A stretch of DNA of 54,268 bases from Candidatus Poribacteria bacterium (lineage in GTDB: Bacteria > Poribacteria > WGA-4E > WGA-3G): assembly GCA_022826805.1 (NCBI GenBank), contig JAJDUH010000055.1, positions 1 to 54,268 of the forward strand, given 5' to 3'. Shown here one piece after another: positions 25,649-34,896 of this stretch. The notes beneath the pieces are model-generated. The model made no database searches, was not told the DNA's origin, and was given only the letters and a program-made list of their open reading frames with translations. Each line of letters begins with the position of its first letter. Within the stretch, counting starts at the first letter, position 1. Position numbers and translations under genes: made by a program.

Positions 25649-27538
25649 GTGAAAGCACTTCCGTTCACGGCTGTTACAATTAACGACCGGTTTTGGGCAC
25701 CTCGACAAAAAACGAATTCCGAGGCGACGATTCCGCACGAATTAGCGCAGTGCCGAAAAACCGGCAGAATAGATAACTTCGCGAAAGCCGCGGGCTTGAT
25801 GTCTGGGGAGTTTGAAGGTATTTTCTTCAACGATTCCGATGTCTACAAATGGGTAGAGGCGGCATCGTATACGCTCTCAACACATCCGAACCCAGCGTGG
25901 GAAGCCGAACTGGATGAAGTCATCGCGAAAATCGCCGCCAGTCAACAACCTGATGGTTATCTGAATACCTATTTCACACTCGTTGAGCCGACAAAACGGT
26001 GGCAGAATCTCGGCATTATGCACGAACTGTATTGCGCCGGACATCTCTTTGAAGCTGCAGTTGCACATTATCAAGCGACGGGGAAGCGAAACTTATTGGA
26101 TGTCGCGTGTCGATTCGCTGATCTGATTGATAGCATCTTTGGACCTGGCAAACGTGACGGGTTTCCCGGACACGAGGGAATTGAACTCGCCCTTGTGAAG
26201 TTAGCCGGCGTCACAGGTGAGACACGCTATGCCGCACTCGCCGAATATTTTGTTACCCGACGCGGGCACCCGCCATCAACTTTCGAAAAGGAGCTGGAGA
26301 ATCCTGACATTCCGGGTGGGCTTGATGCGTATCGCCACCACTTCACGCGGGACGGAAAATTTGAAGGGCACTATGCCCAAGCACATCTCCCCATACAGCA
26401 ACAAACGGAGTGCGTTGGGCATGCCGTACGTGCAATGTATCTCTACAGTGCCGCCGCCGACATCGCTGCTAAAACAGGCGATACCGATATTTTGAAGGCG
26501 TTGGACATGCTCTGGCGAAACGTAACAGAAAAACGCCTATATGTCACCGGTGGTGTCGGTCCCTCTGGCCACAATGAAGGTTTCACAAACGATTATGAAT
26601 TGCCGAATTTCTCGGCGTACGCCGAGACCTGTGCTTCAATCGGACTGATATTCTGGGCACATCGGATGTTCTTATTGCACGGTGCGTCGCGCTTCATGGA
26701 TGTGTTGGAGACTGCACTTTACAACGGGGCACTCTCTGGAATTTCGCTTGATGGGACGGGCTTTTTCTATCAGAATCCGTTGGCAAGTTACGGCGACCGG
26801 TCGCGAGATGAATGGTTTGGCTGCGCGTGTTGTCCACCGAATATCGCACGACTCCTCGCCTCTATCGGACAATACATCTACGCTGAAGCGGACGCAGCCG
26901 TATGGGTGAACCTATACGTCGGTGGCACCGCCGAGGCAACCGTTGCAGGGGATGTCCCCGTGAAACTGACACAGGAGACCGATTATCCGTGGGTGGGTGA
27001 TGTGACGCTGACAATCGACCCTGAAGTGCCTGTCTCCTTCGCCTTGAACTTGCGTGTACCCGGCTGGTGTGCGCAATTTGAGGCACGCGTCAACGGCAGA
27101 ATCTATAAACCGGAGGCGAATTCGGATGGCTATCTCTCAATCACGCGGGAGTGGCACGCTGATGACAGTGTTGAACTGCGGTTCGAGATGCCTATTGCCC
27201 GTGTCTATGCGCACCCACTTGTGAGGGAAAATGTAGGACGTTTCGCTTTGCGCCGGGGTCCGATCGTCTACTGTTTTGAGGATGTTGACAATCCCGATGG
27301 CGTTTTTCAGACGTTGACGCTCTCCGGTGATGTCGCATTGGAAACGACGTTTAATGACGAGCTGCTCGGGGGTGTGACGCTGATTCGTGGCATGGGAACG
27401 GTCTTAGATGCCTCCGAGTGGGAAGATAATCTCTACCTACAGGCGAAACCGAAAACGCGCCACCTGGAAGTTACAGCCATCCCCTACTATGCATGGTGCA
27501 ATCGTGGCACGAGTCAAATGTCGGTATGGGTCCTGTAG
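25649..27538 (+). CDS. Glycoside hydrolase family 127 beta-L-arabinofuranosidase
   Basis: This is a 629-residue (alpha/alpha)6-barrel enzyme (DUF1680/GH127). In the characterised member HypBA1 a zinc-bound cysteine is the nucleophile with ligands Glu338, Cys340, Cys417 and Cys418. Here YAETCASIGLIFW gives Glu326 and Cys328, and CACCPPN gives Cys394 and Cys395, so the site is complete. The start is GTG (GTGAAAGCACTT). No signal peptide is visible, so it is probably cytoplasmic and acts on imported arabino-oligosaccharides. It has no obvious operon partner. Confidence 0.93.
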   Translation: MKALPFTAVTINDRFWAPRQKTNSEATIPHELAQCRKTGRIDNFAKAAGLMSGEFEGIFFNDSDVYKWVEAASYTLSTHPNPAWEAELDEVIAKIAASQQPDGYLNTYFTLVEPTKRWQNLGIMHELYCAGHLFEAAVAHYQATGKRNLLDVACRFADLIDSIFGPGKRDGFPGHEGIELALVKLAGVTGETRYAALAEYFVTRRGHPPSTFEKELENPDIPGGLDAYRHHFTRDGKFEGHYAQAHLPIQQQTECVGHAVRAMYLYSAAADIAAKTGDTDILKALDMLWRNVTEKRLYVTGGVGPSGHNEGFTNDYELPNFSAYAETCASIGLIFWAHRMFLLHGASRFMDVLETALYNGALSGISLDGTGFFYQNPLASYGDRSRDEWFGCACCPPNIARLLASIGQYIYAEADAAVWVNLYVGGTAEATVAGDVPVKLTQETDYPWVGDVTLTIDPEVPVSFALNLRVPGWCAQFEARVNGRIYKPEANSDGYLSITREWHADDSVELRFEMPIARVYAHPLVRENVGRFALRRGPIVYCFEDVDNPDGVFQTLTLSGDVALETTFNDELLGGVTLIRGMGTVLDASEWEDNLYLQAKPKTRHLEVTAIPYYAWCNRGTSQMSVWVL

Positions 27539-27610
27539 TCATTTCACGGCGTTGCATTCATCTGCTCTTTGTGAATAACGGACGTTAAATTATTTTTTAA
27601 CGCATTTTCT

Positions 27611-27637
27611 AAAAAGTTACCATGCGGTAACTTTTTT
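27611..27637 (+). terminator. Rho-independent terminator
   Basis: AAAAGTTACC pairs with GGTAACTTTT, followed by TT, about 75 bases after the GH127 stop codon. Confidence 0.75.
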
Positions 27638-27890
27638 CGTATTTTGGGGATGGTTTGAAAATTGATTGAGGATCCAATGGCTGTGTAGCGTTAGCAGCGG
27701 TTTTTATCTCATTTACTTGATTGACGACTCTCCTTCAGAGAATCACCAGATACGTTCTGTTAAGTTCACCTCTCACGCATTAACATTCACAGACACTGCC
27801 CTTGAACTTCCCTACCCTTTGCAATCCACCTGTCAAAAGGTATATCCCTTTTTTACATAAGAGTGCAGATTTTCTTAATTTTCTCACGCT

Positions 27891-27925
27891 ATGCACGTTT
27901 TCTATCCCAAAATAGTGTCTTTAAA
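27891..27925 (+). repeat. Shared upstream element, copy 1
   Basis: ATGCACGTTTTC ... AATAGTGTCTTTAAA matches elements at 29262 and 43966 and the inverted copy at 43861. It lies 143 bases before the peroxidase start. The rest of the gap 27638-28067 shows no gene. Confidence 0.55.
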
Positions 27926-28067
27926 AAATAATAAGAAGAAAATCACACTTGATGTTTAAGCCAAGATACGTTTCGCTCCGTATGCATCCTCGAATGACGC
28001 GACTCGTACAGAACACGCAATACTATGCTTATAACTTCTTGCTATCGTAGGAGGAAAATGTTTAAGG

Positions 28068-29144
28068 ATGTCAAATTTCCCTGTAAAAATCAGGGGTCAG
28101 GTCCACCAAAGGGGGCAAATTAAGGAATTGCTTGTCCTCCTGACTGTTACCTTACTTCTTCCATTTCTGTGTTTTGCTGAAGAATCAGGGTTTGTCCAAA
28201 ATGGTGAATGGCCTTTAGGACTTGAACCTGATTTCTTGGTTCCCATAGACAATCCGATTACCCAATCAAAGGTGCTACTTGGAAAACGGCTGTTCTTTGA
28301 CAAACGGCTTTCTAAGGATAAAAGCATCAGTTGTGCAACGTGCCATGATCCAGCGCAAAGTTTCTCAAATGGAAAGACAGTTGCAGAGGGGGTTTTGGGT
28401 CTGAAAGGAACTCGCAACGTCCCCAGCGTTATTAATCGCCTCTTTGGTAGAGCCCAGTTTTGGGATGGTCGGAGCGAAACCCTTGAATCTCAAGCATTGG
28501 CACCTTTGTTAAATCCGAGTGAAATGGCTATGAGTAAGGAATTAATCCTTGAAAGATTAAAAGCAGATACAGTTTATCAACAACTTTTTGAAGATGCCTT
28601 TGATTCAGTGCCAACTTTGGACGGCGTAAGTAAGGCAATCGCCTCTTTTGAACGCACGTTACTGTCAGACTCAACACCATTTGACCGTTATGAGTGGAAT
28701 GGTGAAAAGAACGCATTAAGCGAGAGTGCCATACGGGGACTTATGCTGTTCCGTGGAAAGGCGAGATGCTCAACCTGTCATATCGGCACGAATTTCACCG
28801 ATGAAAGGTTTCACAACTTGGGAGCCGGTGAAGGAGAAGGACAAAAAGATCCAGGGCTTGCCCAAGTGACAAAGAATTCCGCAGATTTTGGCAAATTCAA
28901 AACGCCTACTTTACGCAATATTACCTTGACAGCGCCTTATATGCATGATGGCAGCTTGGAAACTCTTGAAGATGTCATTGTGTTTTACAATCAGGGTGGA
29001 AGACCTAACTCAAATTTAGATAAAGAAGTAAAAGCCTTGGAGTTAACCAATCAAGAAAAGGCAGATTTGCTGGAATTTTTAAAAAGCCTCACAGGTCCGA
29101 TTATTTCGGTGAATGTTGAAGAATTGCAAGCTCTTACACAATGA
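28068..29144 (+). CDS. Diheme cytochrome c peroxidase (CCP/MauG family)
   Basis: This is a 358-residue periplasmic enzyme with a signal segment (ELLVLLTVTLLLPFLCFA) and two haem-binding motifs, SCATCHDP (Cys89 to His93) and CSTCHIG (Cys234 to His238). TAPYMHDGSLETL provides the Met axial ligand typical of peroxidases; MauG itself has Tyr there. CCPs reduce H2O2 with electrons from a cytochrome or cupredoxin, and a cupredoxin-like protein is encoded downstream. MauG/MbnH relatives modify Trp in partner proteins, and the next gene encodes a Trp-containing peptide. A decayed second copy lies at 29735-30200. Confidence 0.92.
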   Translation: MSNFPVKIRGQVHQRGQIKELLVLLTVTLLLPFLCFAEESGFVQNGEWPLGLEPDFLVPIDNPITQSKVLLGKRLFFDKRLSKDKSISCATCHDPAQSFSNGKTVAEGVLGLKGTRNVPSVINRLFGRAQFWDGRSETLESQALAPLLNPSEMAMSKELILERLKADTVYQQLFEDAFDSVPTLDGVSKAIASFERTLLSDSTPFDRYEWNGEKNALSESAIRGLMLFRGKARCSTCHIGTNFTDERFHNLGAGEGEGQKDPGLAQVTKNSADFGKFKTPTLRNITLTAPYMHDGSLETLEDVIVFYNQGGRPNSNLDKEVKALELTNQEKADLLEFLKSLTGPIISVNVEELQALTQ

Positions 29145-29206
29145 ACGTGTGCTGCTATCGCAAAACGGACTTGTCTCGTGGCACTGAGCACTGTTTGTAA
29201 TGTCAA

Positions 29207-29297
29207 ACAATCTTTGCTGACTTTTAGATAAAAATACCGATTTTTCATTTTTTTTCGGACTATGCACGTTTTTCGATCTAAAATTGTGTCTTTAAAA
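29207..29297 (+). repeat. Shared upstream element, copy 2 (long form)
   Basis: From CAAACAATCTTTGCTGACTT to TTGTGTCTTTAAAA this matches 43918-44000 over about 85 bases. The conserved core ATGCACGTTTTTCGATCTAA begins at 29262. It lies about 200 bases upstream of the 58-aa peptide gene. Confidence 0.6.
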
Positions 29298-29496
29298 GCT
29301 ATGGAAAAGCAAATTCGTCCGTTTCATGAATTTTGCTATTCTCAACGATGTCAAAGAGAACAGCTACATGCAAAAGATGGATGTCATTACACCAAAGGAC
29401 ATAAATCAGATCGGCTTCTCGTCGGTCGTATGTAAGTTTTTCCTCTGACATGATACCGGCTCCTTATCCAAGGAGTGACACAAGGAGGAATCCGAT

Positions 29497-29673
29497 ATGA
29501 AATCTAAATTGGTCCGTTATGTAGGACGTTCGATCCTAACACTTGTAGTTACTGCGATGTTCACTTTTGGAGGACTGCTCGTCCTGACACCTAATAAGGA
29601 TGCGCACGCACACCACAAGTACAGTTATACGAAATGTTGGGCATGCGACGATCACGACCATAAAAATAATTAA
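29497..29673 (+). CDS. 58-aa secreted Cys/His/Trp-containing peptide, candidate precursor
   Basis: This small gene has a strong ribosome binding site (AAGGAGG seven bases before the ATG). The leader is MKSKLVRYVGRSIL followed by a hydrophobic stretch and TPNKDAHA, which fits signal peptidase cleavage after AHA (residue 38). The remaining 20 residues hold two Cys and one Trp (KCWACDDHDH) and five His. The TP...AxA leader end resembles those of the peptides at 47526 (TPQADA) and 49135 (TPDAEA). It lies between a diheme peroxidase and its decayed duplicate. It may be a metal-, haem- or redox-active peptide or a modified precursor; this is inferred from layout only. Confidence 0.65.
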   Translation: MKSKLVRYVGRSILTLVVTAMFTFGGLLVLTPNKDAHAHHKYSYTKCWACDDHDHKNN

Positions 29674-29734
29674 TGATTTTGCTCTTGCCTGGAACCTTAT
29701 CGCTTTAACTCGTCAAGCTTCTTGTGGCGGCAAA

Positions 29735-30200
29735 ATCTGTCCAAGTTGGAAGTTGACCCTTAGGGATTGAACCCGATTTCAAGGTTCCGCGGCACAATCA
29801 AATTACTACCGAACAAGTAACCCTTGGGAGATGCCTCTTCTTTGACAAAAGCCTTTCTAAGGATAGAAGCTTGGGGCGTGCAAGTTAACGCGACCAGGTA
29901 AAAGGTTTTTTCAAACGCAAGGCATTTCCCAGGGCGTTGTCAATCGGATTTTAGGGTGGACTCAATTTCGGGATGGACACGCGAAAATGCTCGAATTTCA
30001 AGTGCTGGGTCCACCTTTGAATCCAGCTGAATGGCTATAGATGAGAATTCATTCATTGAAACCTCAAGACAGATGATTTTTGTAGCCGTGATGGTTGTTC
30101 TAATCCGACTCTATAATGAAACGCTTACATCTTACTGACATGGGAAAAGTTAGCCTTCTTGAATTCTTAAAAAAGCACATAGATCCCATTATTTTTCTCA
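29735..30200 (+). pseudogene. Decayed tandem copy of the diheme peroxidase
   Basis: Pieces in several frames match the gene at 28068-29144 in order: the GLEPDF segment (GGGATTGAACCCGATTTC), LFFDK.LSKD, WDG..., LNPSEMA-like DNA, then the tail LLEFLKKHIDPIIF. Stops and frameshifts break it, and both haem motifs are lost (the first Cys codon region reads GCAAGTTAA). The tail runs in frame into the next gene, which explains the long but misleading reading frame from 30116. Confidence 0.8.
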
Positions 30201-30226
30201 GTGCTGTAATTGTAGGAACTCGTACA

Positions 30227-31021
30227 GTGAAATTCTGGCTGTTTGTGTCCTTCATTTTACTGATGAGTCTCGCGGATATAAGTTTTTATTCACTCACATT
30301 TGCGAATCAAAACATTGGGACAATTCAGGGCAAAGTTTCCCTGAATACCCCCGCACCGCCGTTACCTGAGATTGTAACGGACAAAAGCGTTGAATTCTGC
30401 GGTCCGACGTTGACAGACCCCGTTTTGATGATTCACGAAGATGGGGTGAAGGGGGTTGTTGTCTCGTTAGAGTGGGAAGATGAAATCCTAATAAAGGCAG
30501 ACACCGCTCCTTCTGTCTCACTAAAAAGTCGTCATTGTCTGTTTCAACCGCGCATCCAAGCTGCCCAAGTGGGAACTTACCTCCAGCTGAAGAGCGGAGA
30601 TGAGATCGTGCACAACCCACATGGGTGGTGGAATAATACAAAAACGGTATTTAACATCACGTTGCTGGATCCAAGTCTAACATTTAAGAGGAAACTCCGA
30701 TGGGCAGGGACATACCGAGTTGAATGCGACACACATACTTGGATGAAATCCTATATTTTGGTCTTTAAGCATCCCTTTTTCGCCGTGACAGATGAAAAGG
30801 GTAATTTTGTGTTGAAAAACGTTCCTATAGGCAGACATAAGGTTCGTGTTTGGCACGAGATCCTCGGAGAACAGACAGCGGAGGTGGTGGTTAAGAACGG
30901 AAAAGAGACACAGCAAAGTTTTGTCTTTCCCCTTATTGACTATCGGCGGGAAGTTCTCAAACCCAAAACCGTTTCCCCCTGGCCTCCCAATAAGAAATCA
31001 TCAGGAAGTCCTGCTAATTAA
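30227..31021 (+). CDS. Periplasmic cupredoxin-like protein (methylamine-utilisation type)
   Basis: The start is set at GTG 30227, with AGGAA nine bases upstream and a clean signal peptide (KFWLFVSFILLMSLAD to LTFA). The frame upstream is peroxidase pseudogene. The 264-residue protein starts with TIQGKVSL and VEFCGPTLTD. A type-1 copper pattern follows: HNPHGWWNN, then ECDTHTWM, where Cys, His and Met are spaced C-x2-H-x2-M. The end is a carboxypeptidase-regulatory-like sandwich (DEKGNFVLKNVPIGRHKVRV). It is a likely electron carrier for the peroxidase or the CxxCH proteins next to it. The next gene starts three bases after its stop codon. Confidence 0.75.
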   Translation: MKFWLFVSFILLMSLADISFYSLTFANQNIGTIQGKVSLNTPAPPLPEIVTDKSVEFCGPTLTDPVLMIHEDGVKGVVVSLEWEDEILIKADTAPSVSLKSRHCLFQPRIQAAQVGTYLQLKSGDEIVHNPHGWWNNTKTVFNITLLDPSLTFKRKLRWAGTYRVECDTHTWMKSYILVFKHPFFAVTDEKGNFVLKNVPIGRHKVRVWHEILGEQTAEVVVKNGKETQQSFVFPLIDYRREVLKPKTVSPWPPNKKSSGSPAN

Positions 31022-31024
31022 AAA

Positions 31025-31855
31025 ATGCATCAAAAACGCTTTTTGTCTTTCATTAAACAGAGTTTTCAAGGTGCCGTGTGGATATTTCTTATTTCTATGT
31101 GCTTTGCTGGGGGTATTCTTCTTACTATTGCCCTGTTGAGGGAATCGAACGGGGAAGTTAGACGTGGAGACTGTGCTCCCGAAGATTTCATACATAGTTT
31201 GAATTTAATAGCACCAATGCAATTAGGGATCAGTCATTGGGATATAGGTGATTCTGCGCGCTATCAACACCGGCAGAGGCGAGCCACAACCGATGATACG
31301 TTCAATCGGGAGATAGGATTTCAAATTATTGGTGAGTTAGAAAGACTGGGTTCTCGTGGATATTGGCTAAAAAAAACAGGGCTCTCTTATCACCAAAAAG
31401 AGACAATCCCAATGGACCTCTATCACTGGGTTACCGTCGAAGATTTGAGGATAACGTCACCAGATCGATGTTTTGAGGACCCACTGAATTATTTTCCATC
31501 TCGCTTTATGACTTGCAACCAGGCAGACCTATCCCTTGCGAGACTGGTAGAATTGGGCATAACAGAGATTGAAACCAAAGCAGGCATATTTGAATGTATT
31601 CATTATTTTGCTGAACTTGGATGGAATAACAAAACCTTAGAAATTTGGGTATCCCCCGCAATTCCGCCTTTGGGCATTGTTCGGGCTGAGTCCAAGACCG
31701 ATATTTTAGAATTAATCTCGTTTGGGCAAGAAACAGAGATTAGTATTCCGAGGTTGATTAAACCTATTATTGATGGCATTTCAACTTTGAGTGCTGGATG
31801 TAATTCCTGTCATGGATACGATGATTGTCACGAAATGTTTTTCCCACCAAGGTAA
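31025..31855 (+). CDS. Membrane-anchored protein with C-terminal CxxCH haem motif
   Basis: This is a 276-residue protein with an N-terminal membrane helix (FQGAVWIFLISMCFAGGILL). The body is a periplasmic beta-rich domain (GYWLKKTGLSYHQK, AGIFECIHYFAELGW, LEIWVSPAIPPLGIV), a pattern seen in uncharacterised bacterial envelope proteins. At the end CNSCHGYDDCH could bind one c-type haem. It is a paralogue of the protein at 34897-35964 and covers that protein's first two thirds. The missing last part resembles the lipoprotein encoded next. Together they look like a split version of the 355-residue protein. Confidence 0.65.
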   Translation: MHQKRFLSFIKQSFQGAVWIFLISMCFAGGILLTIALLRESNGEVRRGDCAPEDFIHSLNLIAPMQLGISHWDIGDSARYQHRQRRATTDDTFNREIGFQIIGELERLGSRGYWLKKTGLSYHQKETIPMDLYHWVTVEDLRITSPDRCFEDPLNYFPSRFMTCNQADLSLARLVELGITEIETKAGIFECIHYFAELGWNNKTLEIWVSPAIPPLGIVRAESKTDILELISFGQETEISIPRLIKPIIDGISTLSAGCNSCHGYDDCHEMFFPPR

Positions 31856-31868
31856 TAGACTTGGCTTA

Positions 31869-32276
31869 ATGGCTTTAGCATTGATCTTCCTCATTGAAAT
31901 CGCTGTTGGGTGTCAACGTCCAATGGACGCGGATCCTTCTGCTTTGAGCCGCAAGACTGATATTACCGAAGATTTATACCATCGACTGAAGGCAGGGCTA
32001 TTTATAGCAGGAAAGAATCCAGTGATTCTCCAGATTGTAAAACATCCGAATCTCTTTCATAGACTACAACTTCCCTTCTATAGCATCAGGGCGCCCCGCG
32101 AGATGGCTCGTATCTCCTGGGATCGTGGCAGTTTTTGGGTGGCGGCGGACGATCATGCCTTGGTTGTTATCTATATGGATGTGGAGGCGACATATAGCCA
32201 TGTACAAATTGAGACTTTGGAGAAGTTCGACAACTCTCGGCAATTTAGGAGAGAGTACGAACACCCAATTCGATAG
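31869..32276 (+). CDS. Lipoprotein homologous to the C-terminal domain of the 34897 gene product
   Basis: This is a 135-residue protein from the ATG at 31869 (the longer frame from 31791 overlaps the upstream gene). The signal peptide MALALIFLIEIAVGC ends in a lipobox Cys. ARISWDRGSFWVAADDHALV matches AQFSWKKGSFWVKPDKNGWL in the protein at 34897-35964. Function unknown; an envelope partner of the CxxCH protein upstream is likely from context. Confidence 0.6.
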   Translation: MALALIFLIEIAVGCQRPMDADPSALSRKTDITEDLYHRLKAGLFIAGKNPVILQIVKHPNLFHRLQLPFYSIRAPREMARISWDRGSFWVAADDHALVVIYMDVEATYSHVQIETLEKFDNSRQFRREYEHPIR

Positions 32277-32310
32277 GGCGTTGCCCAATGGAAAGGGTAA
32301 TAGAATACTA

Positions 32311-32661
32311 ATGAAACAACAGCGGTGCTTGGTATGGCAATCCTTGCTCATCTTGCTTGTGTTTGTAGCCTGTTCTCCTTCAAATGAGACAGAATTTTCA
32401 GAGCCTTTCGACCTGAGTTCATTCTTAAAAAATCATGTGCAGGAGCTGCCAGGGCAAACAGTACAGTTTCAAATTTTAGACACGGGCGGTGAACCCATGT
32501 CCTACGGTTTACTAAGATTGAGGTGGATTGAAGGTGGGCGTATGGACTTCCAAACCGACCAAGACGGAAAACTCCGTATGCAATTTGAGAGAGATATGTT
32601 AGAGAACGAAGTGATGGTCTCCGCAAAATCAAAAAGCGCGAAAGTTAGGGTAACTTGGTAG
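32311..32661 (+). CDS. Small lipoprotein with carboxypeptidase-regulatory-like fold
   Basis: This is a 116-residue protein from the ATG at 32311. The signal peptide WQSLLILLVFVAC ends in a lipobox. The rest (TVQFQILDTGGEPMSYGLLR to FQTDQDGKLRMQF) looks like a CarboxypepD_reg/Big-like beta sandwich, with the usual DxDGK turn. The longer frame from 32125 overlaps the preceding gene in another frame and is rejected. Function unknown. Confidence 0.6.
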   Translation: MKQQRCLVWQSLLILLVFVACSPSNETEFSEPFDLSSFLKNHVQELPGQTVQFQILDTGGEPMSYGLLRLRWIEGGRMDFQTDQDGKLRMQFERDMLENEVMVSAKSKSAKVRVTW

Positions 32662-32675
32662 ATTGAGGTGAGTAA

Positions 32676-34895
32676 ATGTTTCGTCTTCGCTGGTTAAAGG
32701 CAAAAACCTATCCTCACTTGCTCGCTGTCGTGGTTTTCTGTCTCCTCACCGTTGGAATGACTTGGCCCCTCATCCTTCGAGTGAATACACACGTTACACC
32801 CGGACAGCAGCCAGCCATGACGGTCCCTTACCTTAATCTTTGGACCTTGGCATGGAATCACCGTTGGCTCAAAGGTGAAACTTCAAGTTATTGGGATGCG
32901 AATCAGTTCTTTCCACACCAGAAAACACTCGCTTATTCAGAACCGCAATTGGGGACGTCTCTGCTTACTTTTCCCGTTGTGCTTTTCGGTGGGAACACGG
33001 TTTTGGCATATAACCTTGCCCTACTTCTATTTTTTGTGGGGGCTGGAATGGCAGTTTATACCCTTTGTTGGTGGGTTTTTAGGATAATAAAAGAAGTCTC
33101 GAAAACCGACCGGTTCATAGCATCTATCACTGCTGGAATCCTCTATGCTTTCACCCCCTATATGTTTCAGGAATTAGGGGTTCTGCAACTTCTGGCAACC
33201 CTTTTTCCGCCTTTGTGTTTATTAGGGCTTCACTGCTTTTTTCATCAAAAATCTTGGGCAGCTGCCCTCCTTTTTACTGCTGGATTTCTCGGTAGTTGGT
33301 ATACCTGTGCCCACTATGGACTCTTTTTAAGTGTATTTGTTGCCTGTTTCATACTTCTATTTTTGCACCAAGAGTTGTTCCATAGGCAACACATCGTTCG
33401 CGCGCTGGTAATCGTGGTGATTTTGGTGGCAGGACTTCTACCTTTAGCAAAGGGAATGTACGCAGCGAAAGAAGCTTTATCGCTAGATCGACCTGAGGAA
33501 ACCGTACGAAACTTGTCGGCGGTATTCGGGGGGTATTTTCACCCGCCTTCAAGTAGTTTACTTTATGAAAAAATTTTAGGGTTAACATCTTTAGGACATA
33601 GCCATTTTTTAGGCGGAACACTCATTTGTCTGGCAGGTGTTGGAATAATAACACCGTTTGGAAGTCAAATCTTGGCAAAGCGCAGCAGTGATAGCAACAA
33701 TTTTTCCGCGGATGCCCAAAATCGTCCATCCTTGCAACGCTATAGTATTTTTTATGCCGCTATGGCGTTTGTCGCCTTTATACTTTCTCTCGGAATGGCA
33801 CTCACGCCAATTCACACCAAGGGTTTAGGCGTGTATCGGTTTCTGGTGTGGTTCTCCCCCTACAACCTTCTATATAAATTTGTCCCCGGGTTCTCCTCCA
33901 TCCGTTCCCCTTATCGTTTTTCTGTTTTTGTGGTGCTTTTTTTAGCGATACTCGCCGGAGTAGCGATGTTGTGGGTATATCGTCGGTTCCGTTCTCGATG
34001 GCGTTGGGGCCTTATTTTATGCTTAATTTCGGTGGCGATTTTTGAATTGTGGCCCGTCCCCCTTCGACTCGTTAAAGTCCCGACCACATTAGAAGAATTG
34101 CCACGCATATACCAGCACGTCAGAAAACTACCACCCGACGCAGTCTTGATTGAATTCCCGTTGCCGATTTCCTCCTTAGAAGAAGGATTGGAAACAACCG
34201 CTCGGTACATGTATTTTAGCACCTTTCATTGGTGCCGATTGGTTAATGGTTACTCTGGTTTTGCACCTCGGTCTCAGTCTGAACTCATGGATATGCTTCC
34301 AGAATCAGAATCCACATCTGCTTTTTCCGCACTAAAGACATTCGGTGTTCAATATATCGTTGCGCATTGGGCGGATATGACAGAAAAGGAAACAGTGCTT
34401 CTTCAAACCCTTGAAGCGAGCGGACACTTAAAAGCACTGTTTCATGAAGAAAACCAGCATACCTTATATCAGGTAGATAACAGTTCACACGAGGAATTCG
34501 CTATGGAGGTTCCCAACCTTGAGCGTCTTGCAATCTACGAAAGCAAGCAATTACATGATACTGTAACGCTATGTTTCTATTATCAGATAAACACCGATCA
34601 AACCGTTCTCATCGCTCCATGGAAGAATCCAATTGAATGTGAGATCTCTTGGTATAAAAATGTGGCGGAACCATTCCAGAAAGACAGAAAACCTGTCCTC
34701 GTAAAAAATGTGTCATACCAGGGCAGTCAGCTGCTTAGTGCAGAGTCAAACGCCATAGCGATTGATGTGCCCGCCCCCGCTTCGGGTGAGTATCAGGTTG
34801 TCGTGACGCACCGTCTTTTATCTCACTTTGTCACAAGGTCCGGCATTTGTAGAATATATCCTCACGGTTTTGTGAGATTTAGTGAGGGTTCCTGA
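32676..34895 (+). CDS. Polytopic membrane protein, GT-C/YfhO-like
   Basis: This 739-residue protein has about 12 membrane helices in the first 460 residues and a periplasmic domain after them. It begins with GMTWPLILRVNTHVTPG and has a periplasmic first loop with NLWTLAWNHRWLKGE and YWDANQFFPHQKT, features of GT-C-fold glycosyltransferases (YfhO/ArnT/PMT-like) that use lipid-linked sugars. GFSSIRSPYRFSVFVVLFLA is also common in that group. It could glycosylate secreted proteins or lipids. The stop codon at 34895 is one base before the next start. Confidence 0.65.
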   Translation: MFRLRWLKAKTYPHLLAVVVFCLLTVGMTWPLILRVNTHVTPGQQPAMTVPYLNLWTLAWNHRWLKGETSSYWDANQFFPHQKTLAYSEPQLGTSLLTFPVVLFGGNTVLAYNLALLLFFVGAGMAVYTLCWWVFRIIKEVSKTDRFIASITAGILYAFTPYMFQELGVLQLLATLFPPLCLLGLHCFFHQKSWAAALLFTAGFLGSWYTCAHYGLFLSVFVACFILLFLHQELFHRQHIVRALVIVVILVAGLLPLAKGMYAAKEALSLDRPEETVRNLSAVFGGYFHPPSSSLLYEKILGLTSLGHSHFLGGTLICLAGVGIITPFGSQILAKRSSDSNNFSADAQNRPSLQRYSIFYAAMAFVAFILSLGMALTPIHTKGLGVYRFLVWFSPYNLLYKFVPGFSSIRSPYRFSVFVVLFLAILAGVAMLWVYRRFRSRWRWGLILCLISVAIFELWPVPLRLVKVPTTLEELPRIYQHVRKLPPDAVLIEFPLPISSLEEGLETTARYMYFSTFHWCRLVNGYSGFAPRSQSELMDMLPESESTSAFSALKTFGVQYIVAHWADMTEKETVLLQTLEASGHLKALFHEENQHTLYQVDNSSHEEFAMEVPNLERLAIYESKQLHDTVTLCFYYQINTDQTVLIAPWKNPIECEISWYKNVAEPFQKDRKPVLVKNVSYQGSQLLSAESNAIAIDVPAPASGEYQVVVTHRLLSHFVTRSGICRIYPHGFVRFSEGS

Positions 34896-34896
34896 C

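Noticed and set aside
27666..27860. 64-aa plus-strand frame after the GH127 gene
   Set aside because: There is no ribosome binding site, the composition is random, and it lies between a terminator and the shared upstream element.
29301..29435. 44-aa ORF with several Cys and His before the 58-aa peptide
   Set aside because: It has no ribosome binding site and no leader, starts inside the shared upstream element, and shows no similarity to the other peptides.
30116..30226. N-terminal 37 codons of the 301-aa frame as part of the cupredoxin protein
   Set aside because: They match the tail of the peroxidase gene and lie upstream of a good GTG start with its own ribosome binding site and signal peptide.
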